Shown piece after piece: positions 6,801 through 15,162 of a stretch of DNA of 64,000 bases. The notes beneath the pieces were generated by a model. The model was not told where the DNA came from, searched no databases, and saw only the letters and a list, made by a program, of their open reading frames with translations. Source of the stretch: UBA3006 sp036746695 (GTDB taxonomy: Bacteria > Actinomycetota > Acidimicrobiia > Acidimicrobiales > Ilumatobacteraceae); NCBI GenBank assembly GCA_036746695.1, contig DAIODP010000001.1, positions 372,001-436,000 on the forward strand, read 5' to 3'. Within the stretch, counting starts at the first letter, position 1; each line of letters starts with the position of its first letter. The position numbers and the translations under genes were made by a program.

Positions 6801-9695
6801 TTAGTCGCGGGCAATCTCGCGTAACTCAAAGGTTTCGATGAGGTCGCCTGGTTTGAGATCCTGGAAGTCCGAGAGCCCAATTCCGCATTCGAAACCTTCA
6901 CGAACTTCACGCACATCGTCCTTGAAGCGGCGCAACGAATTGATGGCACCTTTCCAAATGATGGTGCCGTCGCGCAAGAATCGAACTTTGGAGCCGCGTG
7001 TAATGACACCGGTGCGAACCGAACAACCTGCGATGGCGCCAACCTTTGGCGTCTTGAACACTTCTCGCACTTCGGCTTCGCCAGTGACCACTTCTTCAAA
7101 CTCGGGCGCGAGCATGCCCTTCATCGCCTTTTCAATGTCTTCGATGAGTTTGTAAATGATTTCGTAGGTGCGAATCTCGACACCTTCGGCTTCGGCCAAA
7201 TCGCGCACCTTGCGATCTGGGCGGACATTGAAACCGATGAGCGTTGCGTTAGTGGCAGCAGCAAGAGCGATGTCGTTTTCGGTGATGGCGCCAACCGCAC
7301 GGTGAACAAACGCGGCGCGTACTTCTTCGCTCTCCAATTTGCGGAGGCTCTCGGTTACGGCTTCGAGCGACCCATGCACGTCGGACTTGATGATGACATT
7401 GAGTGTGGCAACTTCGCCAGCCTGAATTTGGCTGAAGATATCTTCGAGCTTTACGCCGCGTTGCACACGGGCATCGCCGCGTTGGTTAATGGTGCGGAAA
7501 CGCTGTTCGCGCGATTCGGCAACGGTGCGCGCTGTTTTTTCGTTTGGCGCGGCGCGGAATTCGTCGCCAGCATTTGGCACTGCACTCAGGCCCAGAATTT
7601 GCACTGGCGAAGACGGGCCGGCTTCTTTGATCTGCTGACCCTTGTCGTTGATAATTGCGCGAACTTTGCCCCACGCCGCGCCGGCAACCATTGGGTCGCC
7701 AACTTTCAGTGTTCCCTTGTCGACCAGCACTGTGGCAACTGGGCCACGACCGATATCAAGCTGCGCTTCGAGCACGATGCCCTTCGCGCGGCCCGTTGGG
7801 TTGGCCGTAAGTTCTTCAATTTCGGAAACAACGTTGAGTTGCTCGAGCAAGTCGTCGACGCCTAGGCCACTTTGCGCCGCCATCTCGACAACGATGGTGT
7901 CGCCACCCCACGACTCGGGAGTAAGGCCCTGCTCGGCAAGCTGCGCCATCACGCGTGGCACATCAGCATTGTCTTTATCGATTTTGTTAATTGCAACAAC
8001 AATGGGCACTTCGGCCGCACGTGCGTGGCTGATTGCTTCGATCGTTTGAGGCATCACGCCGTCGTCGGCGGCGACCATCAACACAACGACGTCGGTGACT
8101 TGTGCACCACGCGCGCGCATTTTGGTGAATGCAGCGTGACCTGGAGTGTCGATGAAGGTAATCGACTTGCCGTTCTTTTCTACTTGGTATGCACCGATGT
8201 GCTGTGTAATGCCACCTGCTTCACCAGTGACAACACTTGTTGAACGAATGCGGTCGAGCAATGTGGTTTTACCGTGGTCAACATGGCCCATGACGGTGAT
8301 CACCGGCGAACGAAGCATTTGCTGTTCTGGATCGTCGTCGTCGGAATCGTCGAACAGAGCCTGCAACTCCATCTCTTCTTGCTGACCCGGGTCGACAAGC
8401 AACATCTCTGCGCCAACTTCGATGGCAAACAACTCCATCTGTTCATCGGCAAGCGTCATGGTTGCAGTAACCATTTCGCCGTGCTCCATCAAGAAGCGAA
8501 CTACGTCGGCAGATGTGCGATTGAGCTTCGGCGCAAACTCTTGGGCGGAAGAACCGCGCTCGATGACGACGATGCCCTCTGGCACTGGCGCGTTGCTAGC
8601 GGTGTAGCCCATCGTTGACTGCGGCAACATTTCGTCGAAATCTTGACGACGACGTGCGCGTGACTTCTTCTTTGGCGAACGGCGTTGACCATTGCCACGA
8701 CCACCCGCACCAGGACGACCGCCGCCTGGGCCGCCAGGACCACCACCGGGACGACCAGCACCAGGACCACCAGGGCCGCCACCGGGACCACCGAAACTGC
8801 GACTTGGACCGCCTGGACGACCAGCGCCAGGGGCACTACTTGGACGACCAGCTCCAGGAGCGCTTGGACGCATTGGGCCACCAGTGCCGACTGGGCCACG
8901 ACCGAGTGCACTTGCAGGAAGACGCCCAGTGCGTGCGCCGGCACCGCCACTTGGACGACCAGCGCCAGGGCCACCTGGGCGTGGGCCCATCGGTGGACGA
9001 CCAGTTACAGGGCCGCTCGGCCGAGAACTGCCAGGCGGTGGTGGAATTGGACGACCGCTACCTGGAGGCGGCGGAATTGGACGACCACTTGGCGCAGTGC
9101 GCGGTGCAGTTGGTGCAGCAGCAGGTGCGGTTGGCGAAGAAATAGTCGCTGCGGGCGCAGCAGGTGTCACTGGCGCAGTTGGTGCGGCTGGCGCAACTGG
9201 TGCAGCGGGGCGCATCGCAGCCGGCTTCGCAACAGGGGCGGCGCTGGTAATTGGGCGAGCAGATGAAATGACTGGTGCGGAAACAATCGGTGCAACTGGC
9301 GCCGCTGGTTCGACATTGAGGGTTTCTGCAACCTCTTTTGGTGCATCAACAGTTTCGTTTGTTGATGTTTTCTTGGCAGCAGCTTTTTTAGCAGGCGCTT
9401 TCTTAGCGACGGCTTTCTTTGCTGCCTTTTTTACGGGCTTCTCTTCGCCATCATCAGCTTTTTTCGGAGCGGCTTTTTTCGCTGCCTTTTTTACTGGTTT
9501 TGGCTCTTCTGGTTGCTGTTCGCGAACAAGACCTTCACGTTCTGCTTTCGCACGAACGCGGTCGGCTTGTTGCTCGATGATCGTCGACGACTGAGTTTTT
9601 ACACCGATGCCAAGCTTGCCGCACAAATCAAGGGTCTCTTGATTGGACATGCCGAGCTCTTTGGCAAGCTCATGAACGCGCAGGATCTTGGCCAA
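6801..9695 (-). CDS. infB: Translation initiation factor IF-2
   Basis: A GTPase that places initiator tRNA on the 30S subunit. The 964 residues comprise an N-terminal IF2N helix bundle (KILRVHELAKELGMSNQETL), Lys/Ala-rich repeats (about 65-115), a long Pro/Ala then Gly/Pro/Arg-rich low-complexity arm (about 130-350), and the conserved GTPase core. P-loop GHVDHGKTTLL lies near residue 470, followed by DTPGHAAF and NKIDKDNADVP, then domains II-IV. The extended low-complexity N-terminus is usual for high-GC actinomycetes and is responsible for long antisense open frames. It starts three bases after the nusA stop. Confidence 0.98.
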   Translation of the reverse strand: MAKILRVHELAKELGMSNQETLDLCGKLGIGVKTQSSTIIEQQADRVRAKAEREGLVREQQPEEPKPVKKAAKKAAPKKADDGEEKPVKKAAKKAVAKKAPAKKAAAKKTSTNETVDAPKEVAETLNVEPAAPVAPIVSAPVISSARPITSAAPVAKPAAMRPAAPVAPAAPTAPVTPAAPAATISSPTAPAAAPTAPRTAPSGRPIPPPPGSGRPIPPPPGSSRPSGPVTGRPPMGPRPGGPGAGRPSGGAGARTGRLPASALGRGPVGTGGPMRPSAPGAGRPSSAPGAGRPGGPSRSFGGPGGGPGGPGAGRPGGGPGGPGGGRPGAGGRGNGQRRSPKKKSRARRRQDFDEMLPQSTMGYTASNAPVPEGIVVIERGSSAQEFAPKLNRTSADVVRFLMEHGEMVTATMTLADEQMELFAIEVGAEMLLVDPGQQEEMELQALFDDSDDDDPEQQMLRSPVITVMGHVDHGKTTLLDRIRSTSVVTGEAGGITQHIGAYQVEKNGKSITFIDTPGHAAFTKMRARGAQVTDVVVLMVAADDGVMPQTIEAISHARAAEVPIVVAINKIDKDNADVPRVMAQLAEQGLTPESWGGDTIVVEMAAQSGLGVDDLLEQLNVVSEIEELTANPTGRAKGIVLEAQLDIGRGPVATVLVDKGTLKVGDPMVAGAAWGKVRAIINDKGQQIKEAGPSSPVQILGLSAVPNAGDEFRAAPNEKTARTVAESREQRFRTINQRGDARVQRGVKLEDIFSQIQAGEVATLNVIIKSDVHGSLEAVTESLRKLESEEVRAAFVHRAVGAITENDIALAAATNATLIGFNVRPDRKVRDLAEAEGVEIRTYEIIYKLIEDIEKAMKGMLAPEFEEVVTGEAEVREVFKTPKVGAIAGCSVRTGVITRGSKVRFLRDGTIIWKGAINSLRRFKDDVREVREGFECGIGLSDFQDLKPGDLIETFELREIARD

Positions 9696-9698
9696 GTG

Positions 9699-10871
9699 TT
9701 ACGCCTCTGATTCGTTCGGGGCGGTCTCGCCTGTTTCGCTTGCACTTGCCCATTGTTCTTGGCTGACAACCGAACCGTCGGCTGCGTGCCATTCCATTGC
9801 GCCAGTGGTTTCGTTTGTGACCCATTCGCCTTCTGCATAATTTGCTGCAGGGGCCGACTCTGTCACTGGTGCTATATAACCGCCAGCTGCTTCTTCTGCG
9901 GCCTGAGTTTCGCTTTTCACGTCGAGACGAACGCCAGTGAGGCGTGCAGCCAAGTTGGCGTTGACACCCATCTTGCCAATGGCAAGTGACAGTTGGAAGT
10001 CAGGAACGATGACGTCGGCCTGTGTGCCGTCTTCGCTCAGACGAACGTCGGTGACCTTGGCTGGGGACATTGCTTTGGAAATGAAATCACGAGTGTCGTC
10101 GCTGAACGGAATGATGTCCACTTTCTCGCCACGCAATTCGGTAACCACCATGCGCACGCGACCACCGCGAGCGCCTACGCAGGCGCCTACTGGGTCGACG
10201 TTGTGGTCGTTAGACCAAACCGCAATCTTGGTGCGCTGCCCCGGTTCGCGCGAGCAGGCCTTGATTTCTACGACCCCGTCGGCGATTTCAGGCACTTCAA
10301 GCTCGAACAAACGCTTGATCAAACCAGGGTGCGTGCGGCTGACAACGATTTGTGGGCCCTTAGGGGTCTTGCGCACTTCAACGATGTATGCCTTGAGACG
10401 AGCATTCGGCTCGCGCACTTCGCCCTGCACTTGTTCGGCTTGTGGCAGCAAGGCTTCGACACGACCGAGGTCGAGCAAGGTGTACTTGGTGTCTGTCTTT
10501 TGCACGATGCCGGAAACGATGTCGCCTTCGCGGTTTGCGTACTCCTCGAACTTGCGATCGCGTTCTACTTCGCGAATGCGCTGGCTCATCACTTGGCGGA
10601 AAGTCTGCGCAGCAATGCGACCCAACTCGTCTTTCTTCGGCGTGTCGTCGCGCTCGTTGATCCAGTTGCCATCGTCATCGACGTCGTACGCCGTGAACGT
10701 GATGTCCATGTTCTCGGGGTTGATGCCGACGATTACTTCTTCCGCCGCGCCCTGGCGCTTCTTGTAGGCAGTTGCCAATGCTTCCACCAGCACTTGGAGT
10801 AGCGAATCTACGGAGATGCCACGATCTCCGGCCAACATGCGGATTGCTTCTGTCATGTCAAGGTTGCTCAT
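9699..10871 (-). CDS. nusA: Transcription termination/antitermination factor NusA
   Basis: An RNA polymerase-associated factor acting in pausing, termination and antitermination. The 390 residues hold the N-terminal polymerase-binding domain, an S1 domain (about 130-200, GDIVSGIVQKTDTKYTLLDL) and tandem KH domains (DPVGACVGARGGRVRMVV; LSLAIGKMGVNANLAARLTG). A short acidic tail replaces the C-terminal repeats of enterobacterial NusA, as is normal outside proteobacteria. The start overlaps the rimP stop (ATGA). The small gene ylxR, often found between nusA and infB, is absent; the two are only three bases apart. Confidence 0.98.
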   Translation of the reverse strand: MSNLDMTEAIRMLAGDRGISVDSLLQVLVEALATAYKKRQGAAEEVIVGINPENMDITFTAYDVDDDGNWINERDDTPKKDELGRIAAQTFRQVMSQRIREVERDRKFEEYANREGDIVSGIVQKTDTKYTLLDLGRVEALLPQAEQVQGEVREPNARLKAYIVEVRKTPKGPQIVVSRTHPGLIKRLFELEVPEIADGVVEIKACSREPGQRTKIAVWSNDHNVDPVGACVGARGGRVRMVVTELRGEKVDIIPFSDDTRDFISKAMSPAKVTDVRLSEDGTQADVIVPDFQLSLAIGKMGVNANLAARLTGVRLDVKSETQAAEEAAGGYIAPVTESAPAANYAEGEWVTNETTGAMEWHAADGSVVSQEQWASASETGETAPNESEA

Positions 10872-11482
10872 AATGCATCGACCTCCATCTCGGTATCGGT
10901 GTCATCTTCGTCGGACACTTCGTTAGTCGGACGTGATGTTGATTTCTTCGACTTTGTTGCCGCACCTGTGGAACCAGGCTTTGGCGTTGGACCCCATTGG
11001 AAAACTGTTTTTGCACGCTCGACAATGGAAAGAGGAATGGTTACTTCTGTCAGCGCGTTGTCAGCAAGACGGACAACGATGGTGTCTTCAGAAGCTGAGA
11101 CTAAGTCGCCTTGGATGCGGCGCTGTCCATCGAGTGCCGAGGACAAGCGAACGGCGATGGTTTTGCCGACTTCGCGCACGAAGTGACGAGGTAAGCGCAG
11201 TGTGCGCTCGAGGCCTGGGCTGGTTACTTCAAGGGTGTAACGGCCTGGCACTGGGTCAGAGTGGTCGAACTCGCGCGAGACAAGACGAGTGATGAGAGCG
11301 ATGTTTTCGAGGCTGACACCTGTTGGGCCTCCGGGCTGGGTATCGACAACAATGCGGACGATGCCCCCCGTATATTCGATGTCGTAGAGGTCGAGGCCGA
11401 GGTCGGTCACGATTGGGGCAACAAGCGAGGTCACACGATCGACGACAGGGCTCGTCTGTGACGAGACGCGTGTTACCGACAT
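10868..11482 (-). CDS. rimP: Ribosome maturation factor RimP
   Basis: A 204-residue protein needed for 30S subunit maturation. The N-terminal domain has LYDIEYTGGIVRIVVDT and the adjacent RYTLEVTSPGLERTLRLPRHF motif typical of RimP. I start at the ATG at 11480-11482 (MSVTRV), which has GAGAGGAAG six bases upstream, rather than at the longer frame beginning at 11500. The Ser/Thr/Lys-rich C-terminal tail (about 170-204) is extra to the two core domains. It is the first gene of rimP-nusA-infB and is preceded by a structured leader. Confidence 0.95.
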   Translation of the reverse strand: MSVTRVSSQTSPVVDRVTSLVAPIVTDLGLDLYDIEYTGGIVRIVVDTQPGGPTGVSLENIALITRLVSREFDHSDPVPGRYTLEVTSPGLERTLRLPRHFVREVGKTIAVRLSSALDGQRRIQGDLVSASEDTIVVRLADNALTEVTIPLSIVERAKTVFQWGPTPKPGSTGAATKSKKSTSRPTNEVSDEDDTDTEMEVDAL

Positions 11483-11550
11483 GTTGGACTTCCTCTCCAC
11501 GACCCCACTTTGCGGCTAAATTACCCGCAAAATAAGACCCTATAAAGAAC

Positions 11551-11575
11551 AAAAAGCGTGGGTCGAAACCCACGC
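11551..11575 (-). terminator. Intrinsic terminator/attenuator candidate in the rimP-nusA-infB leader
   Basis: Read on the minus strand, an 8-bp perfect stem (GCGTGGGT / ACCCACGC, arms 11568-11575 and 11556-11563) with a four-base loop is followed directly by TTTTTGTTCTTT. It lies about 70 bases before the rimP start and downstream of a TATAAT box. Termination here would therefore act on the operon's own leader. An alternative pairing can sequester the upstream half of the stem (see the adjacent regulatory entry). Confidence 0.6.
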
Positions 11576-11587
11576 CTCCGGTTCGAC
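11562..11587 (-). promoter_or_regulatory. Possible antiterminator pairing in the rimP leader
   Basis: On the minus strand, GTCGAACC (11587-11580) can pair with GGTTTCGAC (11570-11562) with one bulged U. The second segment includes the terminator loop and part of both its arms, so the two structures are mutually exclusive. GTTCGTCGAAC (11591-11581) can also fold on itself. The ligand or factor that would choose between states is unknown; the geometry alone suggests an attenuator. Confidence 0.35.
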
Positions 11588-11607
11588 GAACTTCAAAGGA
11601 CACGGAA

Positions 11608-11613
11608 ATTATA
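11608..11613 (-). promoter_or_regulatory. -10 element (TATAAT) for rimP-nusA-infB
   Basis: A perfect TATAAT on the minus strand, 24 bases before proS on the other strand. Transcription would start near 11601, upstream of the leader terminator. The -35 region at 17-base spacing (GTGCGA) is poor, so the promoter may rely on an activator or on the -10 alone. Confidence 0.5.
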
Positions 11614-11636
11614 GCCCCGCGAACTAAGGTTCGCAC

Positions 11637-13412
11637 GTGGTCAATCGCCTCTCAAGCCTGTTCGTACGCACTTTGCGCGACAATCCTGTTGACGCAGAAG
11701 TGCCCAGTCATCGGCTCTTAGTGCGCGCAGGATACATCCGAAGGGCGGCCCCAGGTGGGTACACCTGGTTGCCACTTGGGTGGCGAACGTACCAACATGT
11801 TGCCTCGATCATCCGCGACGAGATGGATGCAATGGGCGCCCAGGAAGTGCACTTCCCAGCCATGCTTCCTCGCGAACCATACGAAGCAACTGGCCGATGG
11901 ACGGACTACGGGGCGAACCTCTTCCGCCTGCAAGACCGTCGACAAATCGATTTTTTATTGGCTCCAACGCATGAAGAGATGTTCACGTTGCTCGTGAAGG
12001 ATCTGTATAGCAGCTACAAAGACCTGCCCGTTTGGCTGTATCAAATTCAAAACAAGTTCCGAGACGAGGCGAGACCTCGTGGTGGATTGCTGCGCGGACG
12101 CGAATTTGCGATGAAGGATTCGTACTCGTTCGACATCGACGACGAAGGCCTGCAACGAAGTTACGATGCGCACCGAGATGCATACGTCCGAATTTTTGAC
12201 CGCCTTGGTTTACCCTTCGCAATTGTTTCGGCAATGTCGGGGGCAATGGGTGGGTCGGCATCGGAAGAGTTCTTGTTTCCTTGCGACATTGGCGAAGATA
12301 CGTTCGTGCAGTGCACCGCGTGTTCGTACTCGGCAAACACCGAAGCAGTGCGTGTCGGTTTGGCAACCGAAGTCAATTACTCGGCAACTCCGCCAGCAAC
12401 AGTTGTCGATACCCCGAACACACCGACGATTCAAACCCTCGTTGATTTGTTCAACGGTCGCGCCGACTTGCAACGCCCAGACCGCAAGTGGACGGCTAGC
12501 GACACGCTGAAAAATGTGATCGTTAATTTGCGCCACCCTGACGGCCGAATGGAGCCGCTTGCCATAGGCGTTCCCGGCGACCGCGAAGTGGATATGAAAC
12601 GTCTCGAAGCGCAAGTATCGCCAGCAGAAGTGGAAGCCTTCGACGAAACACACTTCGCCGCCAACAAATCGCTCGTCAAGGGATACATCGGGCCAGGCGT
12701 GCTGGGCTCTACCCGCGCATCAGGCATTCGCTATTTACTCGACCCTCGGATTGCAATCGGAAGTGCGTGGATCACCGGCGCCGACATGCCAGGCAAGCAC
12801 ACGCTCAACCTTGTTCATGGGCGAGATTTTGCAGCAGACGGAACCATGGATGTTGCAGAGGTTCGCGACGACGACAAATGTCCGAACTGCGGTTCTGCAC
12901 TGTCGATTAAACGCGGCATCGAAATAGGTCATGTGTTTCAACTTGGCCGCAAATACGCCGACGTCCTAGGCCTGCAAGTACTGGATGCGAACGGCAAACA
13001 ACAGACAGTGACGATGGGTTCCTACGGGATTGGCGTGTCACGTGCAGTTGCGGCAATTGCGGAAGCCACGCACGACGAACTTGGATTACGTTGGCCACGC
13101 GCCGTTGCCCCATTCGATGTGCACGTAGTAATTGCGGGCAAGGACGACGAGGTCATCACCTCGGCCGCAGAAAAACTCTGCGCCGACGTTGAAAAGGCCG
13201 GCTTAAAAGCAGTGCTTGACGACCGCAAAGGTGTGTCGCCTGGAGTGAAGTTTAAAGACGCCGAACTGATTGGCGTGCCAACCATTGTTGTCGCTGGTCG
13301 CGGAGTTGCCACAGGCACATTCGAACTTCGCGATCGGATTACGGGTACGACATCCGAGATTTCAATTGCCGAAGCGGCCGACACAGTGATCGCGCTTCGC
13401 CACCAGCAATGA
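11637..13412 (+). CDS. proS: Prolyl-tRNA synthetase (bacterial type)
   Basis: A class II aminoacyl-tRNA synthetase charging tRNA-Pro. The 591 residues contain motif 1 region YTWLPLGWRTYQHVASIIRDE, motif 2 FRDEARPRGGLLRGREFAMKD, an insertion editing-type domain (about residues 220-400, including a Cys pair DKCPNCGSAL) and the motif 3/anticodon-binding end (GSYGIGVSRAVAAIAE, then the C-terminal domain). The start is a GTG at 11637 with AAGG eight bases upstream. Its stop overlaps the manA start (ATGA). Confidence 0.97.
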   Translation: MVNRLSSLFVRTLRDNPVDAEVPSHRLLVRAGYIRRAAPGGYTWLPLGWRTYQHVASIIRDEMDAMGAQEVHFPAMLPREPYEATGRWTDYGANLFRLQDRRQIDFLLAPTHEEMFTLLVKDLYSSYKDLPVWLYQIQNKFRDEARPRGGLLRGREFAMKDSYSFDIDDEGLQRSYDAHRDAYVRIFDRLGLPFAIVSAMSGAMGGSASEEFLFPCDIGEDTFVQCTACSYSANTEAVRVGLATEVNYSATPPATVVDTPNTPTIQTLVDLFNGRADLQRPDRKWTASDTLKNVIVNLRHPDGRMEPLAIGVPGDREVDMKRLEAQVSPAEVEAFDETHFAANKSLVKGYIGPGVLGSTRASGIRYLLDPRIAIGSAWITGADMPGKHTLNLVHGRDFAADGTMDVAEVRDDDKCPNCGSALSIKRGIEIGHVFQLGRKYADVLGLQVLDANGKQQTVTMGSYGIGVSRAVAAIAEATHDELGLRWPRAVAPFDVHVVIAGKDDEVITSAAEKLCADVEKAGLKAVLDDRKGVSPGVKFKDAELIGVPTIVVAGRGVATGTFELRDRITGTTSEISIAEAADTVIALRHQQ

Positions 13413-14449
13413 GTGTTCAACTCCTGCGCGGAGTAGTCCAACATTATGAGTGGGGCGACCAACAGGCCATCCCCAACTTCTTACACACAGAAGCCGATGC
13501 ACGACCATGGGCAGAATTGTGGTTTGGCACGCATCGCAGTGGCCCATCGCTGGTGAAGACCCCTGCAGGGAGTCAACCGCTTTCAAGTTACGTGGGTGAG
13601 TTGTCTTTCTTGGTCAAGATCATTGCAGCAGCCAAACCACTCTCGTTGCAAACGCACCCAACCGACGAACAAGCAGCATCCGGATATCAGCAAGAAAATG
13701 AGATTGGTATTTCGCTTGACTCCCCATTGCGCATTTATCGAGATTCGTCCGCGAAACCAGAACTGCTTATCGCGCTCACACCGTTTGAAGCAATCTGTGG
13801 CTTTCGCCCAATTGGTGAGACACTCGAACTGTGCACACGCTTTGGTTGGACCGAACTTGCCAGCCACCTTCGCGAGGATGGACTTGCCGAATGCGTTCGT
13901 TGGGCACTTACTACTGGCCCTCATCAACTGCCCACACAACTTCCAGCATGGGCAGGCCGACTTGCAACGATGTACCCAGGCAACGGAGGGGTTTTGGTGG
14001 CGTTGCTGATGCACCACGTCAAACTTGCGCCAGGGCAAGCACTGTTTCTTGGTGCGGGTAATGCACATGCGTACTTAGGTGGAATCGGTCTTGAAGTGAT
14101 GTCGGCGTCGGACAATGTGGTGCGCGCTGCTTTTACCCGAAAGAACGTCAATGTGGACGAGTTTCTTGCGGTTGCCGCAATCACACCGATTGAATCACCG
14201 GTTATTGCACCAAGCGAGACAACAACCGGTGTGTGGCAGTACCCCGTCTCTACCCCACGATTTGGCGCACAGCGAATTGAAGTAACGGGAACCCATCTGA
14301 TCAAGGCAACGCATCACGCAGAAATTGTGATCTGCACAAGCGGCGATGCGGGTGCGCTCGCTCATGGGCAGGCCTGCATTCTTCGCGAAGGCGAAACTTT
14401 GTCGCTCACTGGCGAAGCAACACTGTTTCGTACATGGGGCACACATTGA
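13409..14449 (+). CDS. manA: Mannose-6-phosphate isomerase, class I
   Basis: Interconverts fructose-6-phosphate and mannose-6-phosphate, feeding GDP-mannose and mannose-containing glycolipids. The 346-residue cupin-like enzyme has metal-binding segments LQTHPTDEQA (about residue 73), the GNAHAYLGGIGLEVMSASDN segment (about 215-235) and the class I signature region RAAFTRKNVNVDEF. It overlaps proS by four bases at its start and the SGNH hydrolase by 16 bases at its end, so all three genes probably form one transcript. Confidence 0.93.
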   Translation: MSVQLLRGVVQHYEWGDQQAIPNFLHTEADARPWAELWFGTHRSGPSLVKTPAGSQPLSSYVGELSFLVKIIAAAKPLSLQTHPTDEQAASGYQQENEIGISLDSPLRIYRDSSAKPELLIALTPFEAICGFRPIGETLELCTRFGWTELASHLREDGLAECVRWALTTGPHQLPTQLPAWAGRLATMYPGNGGVLVALLMHHVKLAPGQALFLGAGNAHAYLGGIGLEVMSASDNVVRAAFTRKNVNVDEFLAVAAITPIESPVIAPSETTTGVWQYPVSTPRFGAQRIEVTGTHLIKATHHAEIVICTSGDAGALAHGQACILREGETLSLTGEATLFRTWGTH

Positions 14450-15162
14450 TCAGAAAGCGATTTGCTGCGGCTTGCTGCGCGGTCGTTGTTGTTGTTGGCT
14501 TTGGTCAGATAAGCGGAAGTAGTGCCGCCGCCGAGCAACGCACACTACTTGTATTGGGCGACAGCCTCACATGGGGAACTGCGTATAAGGGTTTTGGAAA
14601 CGTAGTACCGCAACTGAAAGCACTTGGAACGTTTGAAAAAGTGATTGTCGATGGTGTTCACGCGCGCAATATCAGCGGGCCAGCACGCACCAGCCGAAAT
14701 GGTGTGAAGACGTACAAGGATTACATCAAAAAGGGAATAGTGCCCGACGCCGTCATCGTTGCACTCGGCAGCAACGACTTGCAGCAATCGCCGAAGGCAT
14801 CGTTTTACTTGCGCGAAATTCGTGAGTTACTCAAGTTGATTGGCGGGCGCCCGGTTGTCTGGGTCAATGTGTATCGCACCGACTCGCCCAGTTACCCCAA
14901 GCGATCGGCCACCTTCAATGAGGCTTTGCTGGATGCCACCTCCGAATATCCGAACCTGACTATTTTGGATTGGTCTACCCAATTAATCGCAAACCCAAAG
15001 TGGCTTGCGTTCGACAAGTTGCACTTGCAGCCAATTGGCTACCGCGCAAGGGCCAACATGTACGTCCAAGCAGCCAGCGAGTTGTGGAATATTTTGGTGC
15101 CGCCCCCAACTACCGCCCCAGAAACAACAATGGTTGAGACAACTACAACCGTTGCCGGCTAA
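14434..15162 (+). CDS. Secreted SGNH/GDSL-family hydrolase
   Basis: A 242-residue exported hydrolase. A signal peptide (basic RKR, then a hydrophobic run to about residue 30) precedes block I LVLGDSLTWG (catalytic Ser near residue 40), block III VALGSNDLQQS (Asn) and block V DKLHLQPIGYR (Asp/His). The last 20 residues are a Pro/Thr-rich tail (PPPTTAPETT). SGNH enzymes act as esterases or lipases; the substrate is unknown, with cell-wall O-acetyl groups one option. The start lies inside manA. It converges on ispG with a four-base overlap, leaving no room for a separate terminator. Confidence 0.82.
   Translation: MGHTLIRKRFAAACCAVVVVVGFGQISGSSAAAEQRTLLVLGDSLTWGTAYKGFGNVVPQLKALGTFEKVIVDGVHARNISGPARTSRNGVKTYKDYIKKGIVPDAVIVALGSNDLQQSPKASFYLREIRELLKLIGGRPVVWVNVYRTDSPSYPKRSATFNEALLDATSEYPNLTILDWSTQLIANPKWLAFDKLHLQPIGYRARANMYVQAASELWNILVPPPTTAPETTMVETTTTVAG

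Noticed and set aside
8692..9594. A 300-residue open frame on the plus strand, rich in Pro, Gly and Ala
   Set aside because: It is the antisense of the low-complexity N-terminal arm of infB; its composition mirrors the IF-2 repeats and it has no independent features.
9937..10802. Two long plus-strand frames of about 270 residues
   Set aside because: Both are shadows of nusA, whose KH and S1 motifs are in the minus-strand frame.
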